From: JAPXSY01 sp034003585
GTDB taxonomy: Bacteria > Verrucomicrobiota > Kiritimatiellia > RFP12 > UBA1067
DNA: 22,986 nucleotides
Reading direction: 5' to 3'
Assembly: GCA_034003585.1 (NCBI GenBank)
Contig: JAVEYH010000051.1
Span: 1 to 22,986, forward strand
Part shown: in pieces, positions 14,763-22,100 of the stretch
Layout of the letters: each line of letters opens with the position of its first letter
Position numbering within the stretch: the first letter of the stretch is position 1
The notes under the pieces: model-generated
What the model was told of the DNA's origin: nothing
Database searches by the model: none
What the model saw: only the letters and a program-made list of their open reading frames with translations
Program-made: the position numbers and the translations under genes

Positions 14763-15917
14763 ATGCGGATCAAACGGAAACGGTTTTCGGGCGTGGCGGC
14801 CGGGCGGCTGTCGCTGCCCGCCTTGCTTTGCGCCGCGACGCCGGCGCTGTGGTCTCCGGCCGCGCCCGCGCTTGAGCTCTGCGAAACGAATCAGATGCCC
14901 CAGTGCCACAGCATCGGCTGGGTCAAGGCGAACGTGAAAGGGACAGGGCCGGGCGGGTGGGACGGTGTTTTGGATGAGGCCCGGTGGGGCAGGCCGTCAC
15001 CGCAGCAGTTTGTCTCGAGGAACTGGGACTGGAAGGTCTCCGACGAGCGCTGGCGCCAGGCCGTTCAGGAGAAGGGCGAGGGCAAGAGAGAGGACGTCGT
15101 CTTCCACCTTTGGCTGCCGGACGGCGCCGGGGCGGTGAAAGGCTTGGTCGTGATGTCGGGGCACGGCAGCGGCGAAACGCTCTATCGGCATCCCCGGCTG
15201 CGGGAGCTTGCGCGCGAGCTGCGCCTTGGCCTCTTCAAATTTGTCGGGAACCCCTTGCAGCGGGGGTTCTGGCCGCGGAGCCTGCTCGACGAGCGTCTGC
15301 GAGCGTTCGGCGAGAGGTGCGGGCATCCGGAGTTCTCGCGCGCGCCGCTCTTTCTGTACGGGCACTCCAACGGAACCGGCTTTTCGGCCCTTTTCCCTGC
15401 CGCGGAGGGAGCGCGCGTGTGGGCCTGGGTTTCGATGCGGCCCGGCATCACTTTCCAGGTCTACCAGCCTGGGGCCGCTCGCGTTCCGGGGCTGGTCATC
15501 TTCGGAGAGGACGACCCGTTTCTGGTCCGGCCCACGAAAGAGGAGAACCTCGCGGTCGTGCCGCTGATGCGCAAGAAGCATCAGGCGGTCTGGTGCTTCG
15601 CCGTCGAGCCGAAGACCGGCCACGGCCCCGGCGAGAAGACCTGGCCGCTGGTCCTCTCCTTCCTGCGCCACACGTTCGCCGCGCGCGTGCCGGCGGAGGC
15701 TGACGTGCGAAACGGCCCTGTCACGCTCAAGGCGCTGGCCGCTGAAGAGGGGTGCCTCGGCCAGAACTGGGACGCGTCAAAAGGCGGCTACCAGACCTTA
15801 GCCGTCGCGCCGTACGCGGCCTTCGGCGGCGAAAAAACCTCCGCCTCTTGGCTCGTCAACGCCGCATTCGCCGCAGACTGGCAGCAGTTCCAAAGCGAAG
15901 GCTCCATACAACAATAG
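14763..15917 (+). CDS. exported alpha/beta hydrolase
   Basis: A 384-residue alpha/beta hydrolase, probably an esterase or acyl hydrolase acting outside the cytoplasm. The N-terminus is signal-like (MRIKRKRF then a hydrophobic stretch to about residue 37). The fold begins near 110 (DVVFHLWLPDG) with the oxyanion region VVMSGHGSGETL (129-140). The catalytic triad can be read: Ser202 in YGHSNGTG, Asp250 or Asp251 in VIFGEDDPFL, and His287 in PKTGHGPG. A further 75 residues of unknown role follow the catalytic His. The natural substrate cannot be named; among glycan enzymes, removal of ester decorations is plausible (inference). The start is fixed by a G9 tract three bases upstream and a good promoter. 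It is divergent from the WbsX-like gene across 168 bp. Directly after the stop lie gene remnants in another frame. Confidence 0.85.
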   Translation: MRIKRKRFSGVAAGRLSLPALLCAATPALWSPAAPALELCETNQMPQCHSIGWVKANVKGTGPGGWDGVLDEARWGRPSPQQFVSRNWDWKVSDERWRQAVQEKGEGKREDVVFHLWLPDGAGAVKGLVVMSGHGSGETLYRHPRLRELARELRLGLFKFVGNPLQRGFWPRSLLDERLRAFGERCGHPEFSRAPLFLYGHSNGTGFSALFPAAEGARVWAWVSMRPGITFQVYQPGAARVPGLVIFGEDDPFLVRPTKEENLAVVPLMRKKHQAVWCFAVEPKTGHGPGEKTWPLVLSFLRHTFAARVPAEADVRNGPVTLKALAAEEGCLGQNWDASKGGYQTLAVAPYAAFGGEKTSASWLVNAAFAADWQQFQSEGSIQQ

Positions 15918-16105
15918 CGACAAACGGGGCGATTCCGCGCAGCAAGTGGGGCCATTACCGTGAATGGATGGAGGCCAGCATTGCGGGCAAGCCCATGGAC
16001 GCGCAGGCCGGGTTCTGGTGGTCCGGCCCTTACATGGAGTCGCTGCTGGTGGGCACGTTGGCGGTCCGCCTGAACAAGCGGAGCGAATGCGACGCGGAGG
16101 ACTTT
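15914..16105 (+). pseudogene. C-terminal fragment of a Gfo/Idh/MocA oxidoreductase
   Basis: Immediately after the hydrolase stop, in another frame, about 55-60 codons read NGAIPRSKWGHYREWMEASI, then FWWSGPYMESLLVGTLAVRL. This pattern is typical of the end of Gfo/Idh/MocA NAD(P)-dependent sugar dehydrogenases of the PVC group. No start codon, nucleotide-binding domain or proper C-terminus is present; the preceding bases belong to the hydrolase. Homology fades after LNKRSECDAEDF, where the reading frame of a ThuA-like gene takes over. I call it a remnant with no function of its own. It could also be a short duplicate broken off a full gene elsewhere in the genome. Confidence 0.65.
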
Positions 16106-16470
16106 TTTAAAAGCGGCGGGCGCTGCGGCAGGGGCGACCGCCTTGCCGCGCCTTGCTGCCGGTCAGGCATCGCGCGCGGCGCCGAAGCTCGTGCTGATCG
16201 CCGGCGGACCGAGCCACGGGTACATGACGCACGAGCACTATGCCGGCTTCGTGCTCATCCGCAAATGGCTGGAGGCGGCGGGGCTCGGGCTCCAGACGGT
16301 CGTCTGCAAGGGCGGCTGGCCGCAGGACGAGTCGGTGTTCGACGGCGCGACGGCGATCGCGGTCAACAGCGACGGCGAAGGGCGCCATCCGCTGAACGGG
16401 CGCCTCGAAAAGCTGGACGGGCTGCGGCAGCGCGGCGTGGGCTTGGCGCTGATCCATTTCGCCCTGATCC
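16083..16470 (+). pseudogene. N-terminal fragment of a Tat-exported ThuA-like protein
   Basis: In frame from 16083 the codons read NATRRTFLKAAGAAAGATAL, a textbook twin-arginine signal (RRTFLK plus an alanine-rich core). A ThuA-like domain follows: KLVLIAGGPSHGYMTHEHYA, then VVCKGGWPQDESVFDGATAI and GVGLALIHFAL. Family members are about 250 residues or more, but homology stops after about 125 codons near 16470, where a different fragment begins in another frame. The start codon is missing: the codon before AAT is GCG. ThuA-like and Gfo/Idh proteins often neighbour each other in polysaccharide loci of related bacteria, so both fragments may derive from one lost operon (inference). Not expected to make a functional protein. 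Confidence 0.65.
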
Positions 16471-16596
16471 TCAACAAACGGTATCGCGTCGCCCCAGCCG
16501 ACGCTCGACGAGCTCAAGCTGAACCAGGACGAGCCGGTTCCGCAAGGCTTCGATTTCGGCCGGCTTCAGTCCGATCTTGGCCGGTGGAAAGAGTGA
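16471..16596 (+). pseudogene. C-terminal fragment of an unidentified protein
   Basis: The frame beginning at 16471 reads TNGIASPQPTLDELKLNQ, then DEPVPQGFDFGRLQ, DLGRWKE and a stop at 16594-16596. It has the composition of real protein and a natural-looking end, but no start, and joins the ThuA-like fragment in another frame. I do not recognise its parent family. The following 152 bases, to the end of the rhodanese gene, show no gene. Confidence 0.4.
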
Positions 16597-16748
16597 GGCC
16601 GCGACACCCCCCAACCGCTTCCTGACTGCCAGTCCATGGCCGAAAGGCGTGGAATCCCAAGAAATACGTTGTTTTACGGGGGGCGCTCCGCTGACGTTAG
16701 ATCACGAGCCGCCGAACGGAGAAGCCTTTTTTCACTTTGCCGGACCGG

Positions 16749-17231
16749 CTATTTCGCTTTACAGCAGTCGGCAGAGCCTTTGGACTGCCCGCACTTCGGG
16801 CACAGGTCGGCGGTCTCGACCTTCTCGCCGGCCGCCTTCCACCCCTTGATGCCGGCCGAAAAGTGCTTCACGTTCGTGTAGCCCAACTGGGTTGCGGCCT
16901 GCGCTCCGGCCTTGTAGGCGCCGCACTTGGGACCGCCGCAGTAGGCCACCACGAGCGTGGATTTTTCCTTGGGCAGTTTGCCGGCGAGCGCCGCCCTGGC
17001 GGTCGCGAAGTTGATCGCGCCAGGAATGTGGCCCTCTGCGTACGACGCGCTTCCGTTGCAGTCGAGCAGCGTAACGGCCTTGTCCGCGATCGCCTGCTTG
17101 AGGTCCGCCAGACTGATGTCCGGCACGCCCGCCTTGGCCTGGCCCGTGCCGGCATCCGCCGCCTGAACTGTCAGTAGGCCTGACGAAAACGCCAGCGCCA
17201 GTGTCATGACTCCGTAAAGAATCTTCTTCAT
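16749..17231 (-). CDS. exported rhodanese-like protein with cysteine-rich tail
   Basis: A 160-residue exported single-domain rhodanese. The signal peptide is clear (MKKILYGVMTLALAF to about residue 25, TVQAA). The domain runs about 36-138, with the family segment LLDCNGSASYAEGHIPGAIN (55-74) and the active-site loop YC98GGPKC103, Cys98 being the probable sulfur-carrying residue. The tail C144PKCGQSKGSADCC157 has four cysteines in a CXXC-X8-CC pattern, unusual for rhodaneses, and could bind a metal or shuttle disulfides. Proteins of this kind handle sulfane sulfur or thiol redox in the periplasm; the exact role is open. The ATG at 17231 follows a near-perfect AAGGAGG. A MerR-type promoter lies about 90 bases upstream. 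It appears monocistronic, with no clear terminator. Confidence 0.88.
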   Translation of the reverse strand: MKKILYGVMTLALAFSSGLLTVQAADAGTGQAKAGVPDISLADLKQAIADKAVTLLDCNGSASYAEGHIPGAINFATARAALAGKLPKEKSTLVVAYCGGPKCGAYKAGAQAATQLGYTNVKHFSAGIKGWKAAGEKVETADLCPKCGQSKGSADCCKAK

Positions 17232-17321
17232 TCGCGCCTCCTTTCGTGGCTGTGGCCACGTGTTGTCTGTACTGTACACCATCGTCCGCAGGCACGTTGT
17301 GCCTTTGTTCGTACAAGGGGA

Positions 17322-17350
17322 ATGTTACCCTAGGGTAACTTTAGGGTCAA
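17322..17350 (-). promoter_or_regulatory. MerR-type promoter/operator upstream of the rhodanese gene
   Basis: On the minus strand TTGACC (17350-17345), 17 bases, TAACAT (17327-17322). Between and across them, ACCCTA and TAGGGT form a 6-9-6 dyad (17327-17332 and 17342-17347), and GTTACCCTAGGGTAAC (17324-17339) is a perfect 16-bp palindrome. A dyad lying between the -35 and -10 boxes is the layout MerR-family activators use, although they usually need a 19-20 bp spacer. A repressor binding the 16-bp palindrome is the alternative. No regulator gene is nearby. Confidence 0.5.
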
Positions 17351-17400
17351 GCGCAAAGACTCGGGACACGAACGCGGACATCGCGCCTTCAAGTCCTGGG

Positions 17401-17430
17401 TTGCTTTCTTTCGTTTGCCCCTCGTATAAT
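17401..17430 (+). promoter_or_regulatory. strong sigma70 promoter of the GH28-like gene
   Basis: TTGCTT (17401-17406), 18 bases, and a perfect TATAAT (17425-17430). The start would be near 17437, leaving a leader of about 133 bases. It is divergent from the rhodanese promoter, with about 50 bases between the two -35 boxes. The whole 17232-17569 gap is explained by these two promoters, the rhodanese leader and the possible leader peptide. Confidence 0.65.
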
Positions 17431-17447
17431 ATCACATAAGGGGAAAA

Positions 17448-17528
17448 ATGTACTGTCTTGGCTCCAGAACAATTCTTGTTATCCAGGCAACCATGGGGTA
17501 CCGTGGCAGAGATGAATTGATGGTTTAG
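17448..17528 (+). CDS. possible 26-residue leader peptide upstream of the GH28-like gene
   Basis: An ATG at 17448, with AAGGGG four bases upstream, opens a 26-codon frame (MYCLGSRTILVIQATMG, then YRGRDELMV) ending in TAG at 17526-17528, 41 bases before the main start. It lies just inside the predicted transcript. The peptide has no run of identical amino acids and matches nothing I know. It could be a regulatory leader peptide or chance; I favour neither strongly. Confidence 0.3.
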   Translation: MYCLGSRTILVIQATMGYRGRDELMV

Positions 17529-17551
17529 CGGATTTGATTGTGGATAAACCG

Positions 17552-17568
17552 AAAAAAAAGGGGGGGGG
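17552..17568 (+). repeat. A8G9 homopolymer tract at the ribosome binding site
   Basis: Eight A then nine G, ending one base before the ATG at 17570. The G-run length equals the one at 14751-14759. Such runs are prone to slippage, which would shift ribosome spacing. Confidence 0.7.
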
Positions 17569-17569
17569 A

Positions 17570-19075
17570 ATGAAAGCAGGATGCAAGGCCAGCCGGGGAT
17601 GGAGTATCGCCGCGTTAATCGTTTTGGGAATGTGCGTTTATGGCTCCGTTGTCGATCCGGCGGACTTCGGCTTCTCGCCGGACGCGCCGGCGGCGACAAA
17701 CGCGGCGGCGCTGCAGAAGGCGCTGGACGGCGGACGACGCGTCGTCCGGATCGCGCGGCCCGGCGTGTACGGTCTGGACCGGACGGTTTTCATCGACAGC
17801 GACACGGAGATCCATTTCGGCCCCGGCGTGGTTCTGCAGAAACGCGCGGCATACGCCAACATCCTTGTCAACCGGGGGGCCTTCGAGTATTCCTGGAACA
17901 CCAACATCACGGTGCGGGGTCTCCGCATCAGCGTGAACGGCTTCCAATCCATCCCGGGACCGGACTCCGCCGCGCCCGGCCTGCGCGGCCAGTTCGCGCT
18001 TTACCGCGTGCGGCACGCCCGCATCTACGATTTCTCCTGTCTGGACATGGAGGGCGGGCAATACTGCTTCCACATTGCGGGCTTCGAGGACGTCATTCTC
18101 GACGGGTTTGATATCCGCGGCAAAAAGGACGGCGTCCACGTCAACGCCGGCCGGAATTTCGCCATCCGCAACGGGGTTCTCCAGACCGGGGATGACGGCA
18201 TCGCGCTCAACGCCGGGGACTGGCCGGGCGGCTGCACGCCCATCATGGGCAGCATTGAGGACGGCGTCATCGAAAACATCCACGACCTTGCGGGAGGCAG
18301 GTGCAATTTCGCTCGCGTCATCACCGGTGTCTGGACGGACTGGCACACCGGGATGCGCCTGCAGCGGGGGGACATTTTCCGCGTCGGCAAGAACGTCTAC
18401 GCGGTCCACCCCATGCCGCTCGGCACGAACGAATACGTCTCCCTGACCGCTCCGGCGCATACGCGCGGCGTCTGGAAGTCGCCGGAAGGCATCAATTTCC
18501 AGTACCTCCAGAACGATGGCGAGACGCGCGCGGACATCCGCAACGTCGTTTTCCGCGATCTTTTCCTTTATGCGGGACGCACCATTTCCTGCAGTTGGGA
18601 AATCGGCGGATGGGCACGCCTGATCCATCCGGAGATCAAGCAGGCCGACCTGCCGGTCTGCGACATCACGGTGCAGAACGTCTTCTCGCCGACGACCTGC
18701 CCCGTCATCAGCGGCAATAGCTGCGCGACGCTCCGATTGGACAACATCCGCGCGAACGGTCCCGTTGTGTCGATGACCAGCCGGCGCGACCATCCCGCCA
18801 CCTGGCGCGTGATCTGCACCGGCACGTATTTCGGCCGGCGCGACAACCGCGAGCCGGATTTCCGGTTTGGCGGCCACGGCGGCGACCTCAATCTTCAAAT
18901 CGCCTCCGCGCTGCAGGACCGCGACGTGCGCCTTTCCGTCGCCGGGACGCTTTCTTCCGCCCGCGTCAACGGCGACGCCTCCGTCAACTCGCTGGATAAT
19001 CTGACGCCCAAAACCGGCGACGCCATCAAGGCCGGCGGCGTGCTGAAGACGTTTGACGGCACGCAGTGGCGCTAA
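17570..19075 (+). CDS. exported GH28-like beta-helix protein
   Basis: A 501-residue secreted parallel beta-helix protein related to polygalacturonases (GH28). The N-terminus is a signal peptide or membrane anchor (core WSIAALIVLGMCVYGSV). An opening typical of pectinases follows (FGFSPDAPAATNAAALQKAL), then coil repeats. The motif KKDGVHVNAGRNFAIRNGVL, with QTGDDGIALNAGD after it, carries Asp187, Asp208 and Asp209 in the spacing of the GH28 catalytic acids. The GHG and RxK motifs of true polygalacturonases are not visible after it; the segment instead reads WPGGCTP. It may therefore act on a different uronic-acid glycan or differ in mechanism. The start is ATG 17570, behind a G9 tract. It has its own TATAAT promoter and an intrinsic terminator, hence a single-gene unit. 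It is convergent with the next gene at 47 bases. Confidence 0.82.
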   Translation: MKAGCKASRGWSIAALIVLGMCVYGSVVDPADFGFSPDAPAATNAAALQKALDGGRRVVRIARPGVYGLDRTVFIDSDTEIHFGPGVVLQKRAAYANILVNRGAFEYSWNTNITVRGLRISVNGFQSIPGPDSAAPGLRGQFALYRVRHARIYDFSCLDMEGGQYCFHIAGFEDVILDGFDIRGKKDGVHVNAGRNFAIRNGVLQTGDDGIALNAGDWPGGCTPIMGSIEDGVIENIHDLAGGRCNFARVITGVWTDWHTGMRLQRGDIFRVGKNVYAVHPMPLGTNEYVSLTAPAHTRGVWKSPEGINFQYLQNDGETRADIRNVVFRDLFLYAGRTISCSWEIGGWARLIHPEIKQADLPVCDITVQNVFSPTTCPVISGNSCATLRLDNIRANGPVVSMTSRRDHPATWRVICTGTYFGRRDNREPDFRFGGHGGDLNLQIASALQDRDVRLSVAGTLSSARVNGDASVNSLDNLTPKTGDAIKAGGVLKTFDGTQWR

Positions 19076-19081
19076 CGCGGT

Positions 19082-19102
19082 AACGCTTCGGCGTTTTCTT
19101 TT
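19082..19102 (+). terminator. intrinsic terminator of the GH28-like gene
   Basis: AACGC, a TTCG tetraloop and GCGTT form a hairpin at 19082-19095, followed by TTCTTTT, six bases after the stop codon. Confidence 0.75.
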
Positions 19103-19122
19103 CGCGCGTTTTGAAACAGGCC

Positions 19123-22100
19123 TTAGCGCTCAGGTTTCAGCACCATCAGCGGCCAGAGCTCGGGATGGCCGTCGCAGGGGCGGCCGGGCTCGGCGGAGGT
19201 AGAGAGGCCTTTGCTGGCCTGCCACCCCGGCGCGTCGTGGTCGTGCAGGTAGAGTCCGCAGCCGGCGACGAAGCCGGGCTTGAGCACGATGGGCTCGAGG
19301 TAACGCTGCCCGAAAGTGATCGTCATTGCGTACCCGTTCGCGGTGCGCTCGAAGCGGCAGGCGATTTTTTTCGCGGCTTCTTCCTTGGTCGCCATGTTCA
19401 CGCCGTCGGCAAGCTGGTGGTAGACCTCGCGGAAGCGCCACACATGGCCCGCGCCGTCCTGCCCGTCCTGGGGCGGCGCGAAGTCGTAGCGGTAGTCGTC
19501 GTTGTCGAAGGTCTTGGCCGCGTTGGAGCGTCCGTTCGCGCCGGTGTCGAAATAGACCTCCAGCGCGCCGTCCGCATTCCAGAGTTGCTTTTCTGCGTGG
19601 TTCTTTTTCCAGATCTCGGGGTCGGCAAGCAGCTTGTCATCCGCGGCCTCCACGCGCAGGTAGAGGTTGCGGGCGTCCCACGCGATCTTATACGACGCGT
19701 CGTGGTCGCCAACCCTGACGCCGCGCAGATCCCCTTTGCCGCAGCGGTTGGTGACGGCAAGCGCGGGGATGCGGGACCAGTCGGGCCCGCCCTCGCAGCG
19801 CGTCGCGAAGAGGTAGTCCATGCGCCATTCGCCGGAGACCGGTTCACCGGAAACCGGTACGAGCCGGTACGTGGCGTTCCAGCGGTGCATCACGGAGGCG
19901 GAGGCGCCGTCGCCCGCGCCGGGCACGGCCAGCACCGCCTCGCCGTTGCCCGGCAGATCGTACGGGATCTCCTGGCCGCCGACCTCCAGCACGCCTTGCT
20001 GCGGCCGGCCGGTCAGGTTCTTGAGCGAGGCCGAGATGCGGCCTTCGGCGTCCGGCGCGAAGGCGACGGCCAGCGACGACGCGCTATCGTCCGTCTCGGC
20101 GGCCTGCAGCGCTTTCGCCAGCAGGTTGACGTCCTTCGCCCGGATGAAGAGCGGCGCGGGGGTGACCGGCACGCGCGTATACCCCTGTTTGTCCGGCGCG
20201 GCGAAGCGCGGGTTGCCCATGAAGTCGATGAACGCGACGCGCTGGCCGAACCTGACCGCCAGCACGGGACAGCGCTTCAGGCCGTTCTCGACGTCGGCCG
20301 CCGTGCACCACACTGGCGCAAGGCCGCTGCCGTCCGGCTGGCGGAAGGCGTAGCCGCGGATGCCGGCCGCGGGCCGGATGTCGGCGACGTGGCGCGGATC
20401 GGGCAAGAGGTGGCCGAGCGTGTTGACCGCCTTGCAGAGCAGGATCGGCGTGAGGTGCAGGTCCATGAAGGGCCGCGAGCACCAGATGTTGGCGACCCGG
20501 ATGCGAGGCCAATATTTCATGCAGATCAGGTAGAGGCGCATGGCCGAGGCGGCCTGGATGAACTCGCGGTTGCCGAAGTCGTAGGTCGGCTTGCCGCTTG
20601 GGTATGCGTCGTAGGAAGGGCCCGCGCCCCAATCCGGCACAAACGTTTCCGGCAGATTGAAAAACTCGGTGAAGAGGATCGGCGTTTCGTCGCCATATCC
20701 GTAGCGGCGGCCCTGTTCGATCAGGCGCGCGGCCTCATCATCCAGATCGGAGGTCGAAAGCGAGCCCTTGTCGATGCTGCCGTAGGGATGCACGGCCAGC
20801 GCGTCATATTTGAACCCCGCGTCGTGCGCGGCCTTGAGGTAGCCCTCGTACGGCTCGAACCCCCGCAGCAGGTTATACCCCGACGTGCCACTGGTGGGCG
20901 TGCAGCCGATCCCCGCGCGGCGCGCGGCGCGGCCGACAGCCGACTGGAGCTTGAAGTACTCGCCGAACTGGCCGCCCGCGGGATATTTGGAGCTCTCCTC
21001 CTCATTCCCGTAGGAGGTGTAGGGCAGCATGTCCTTGGGCACGCGCTTGAGGATCTCAAACGACTGCGTTTCCACGTACCTCACGAACTCGGGGGTGATT
21101 TCCGGCAGATCGTAAAAGTCCCGGTGGTCCCTGGCCCACGATGTCGCCTGCGGATCCCGCGCCCGCCAAAGCTGGTCGAGGAGCGTGGTCTGCGCGTTGA
21201 CGAAACGGTAGCGACGCATCAGGTCGACCGCCACGCTGTTGGTTTCGAGCATATCGTGGATCGGCATCCACGAGGTGCCGCCCCACCCCCACTCCATGAA
21301 CTTGCGCGCCAGATCCTCGCCGCGCGAAATGCGCCACGCGTCACCCAGCAGCGTGCCCACCAGCCGGCTCGTCGGATGCGTGTTGGCGAGCGGGTCCATG
21401 ACGGCGAAGCGGAAAAAGTCGCAGTACGGCGCGAAGCCGTCGACCGTCATCGTCGCTTTGACCGCAAACACGCCCGTGCCGAAGGCCGCGTCCGGCAGCG
21501 CCAGCGGCAGGCGCGCCATGCCGTTGGAGGGGATCGCGACCGTCGCCTCGCGTGCGAACAGGAGCTCGCGGAAGGCGTTCCGGATCTCGATCGCGATTTT
21601 CCCGCGCGTCCCCTCTTGGCCGACCACAGTCAGCGCGGCGTCCATCGGCTCGCCCGGCCGCAGGTCGTTGTCGGGATCGGAGGTCACGAAGTTGACGTCA
21701 AGCGGATCGCAGACCCAGTCGGTCGGCTTCTCCCCCGGCTCCACCTGCAGGCCGTCGACCAGCACGCCCGAACCCGAGAGGTGCAGGGCCACGCCCGCGG
21801 CGTCGGCGGTAAAGCAGCGGTGGTAGCGCTGCCACGTATCGGTGACGGTGAACCGCGACTCGCTGTTGTCCGAATCGCCCCACGGCGCGCCGGAGATCGT
21901 GCCGCCGCGCGCGGCGTTTCCGAGGGAGAGGCGGAAACCGGTACGCTTGTCCACCACCGACTTGGCGTAGAAGCTCACCACATAGCGCCTGCCCTTTTCG
22001 AGCGCGAGCGGCATGGACCGCAGGTTCGGCGAAGCCATCTGCACGCGGTTCAGGCGCAGCGCACAGGGGCCGAACAACCCCTCTTGGACGATTTCGAACT

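Noticed and set aside
17291..17303. GGCAC-GTT-GTGCC inverted repeat as a terminator
   Set aside because: It lies inside the predicted rhodanese leader and lacks a T-run in either direction; possibly a leader hairpin, not supported further.
17325..17699. A 124-codon minus-strand frame across the rhodanese/GH28 intergenic region
   Set aside because: It overlaps two promoters and the start of the GH28-like gene and has no domain; the region is better explained as regulatory.
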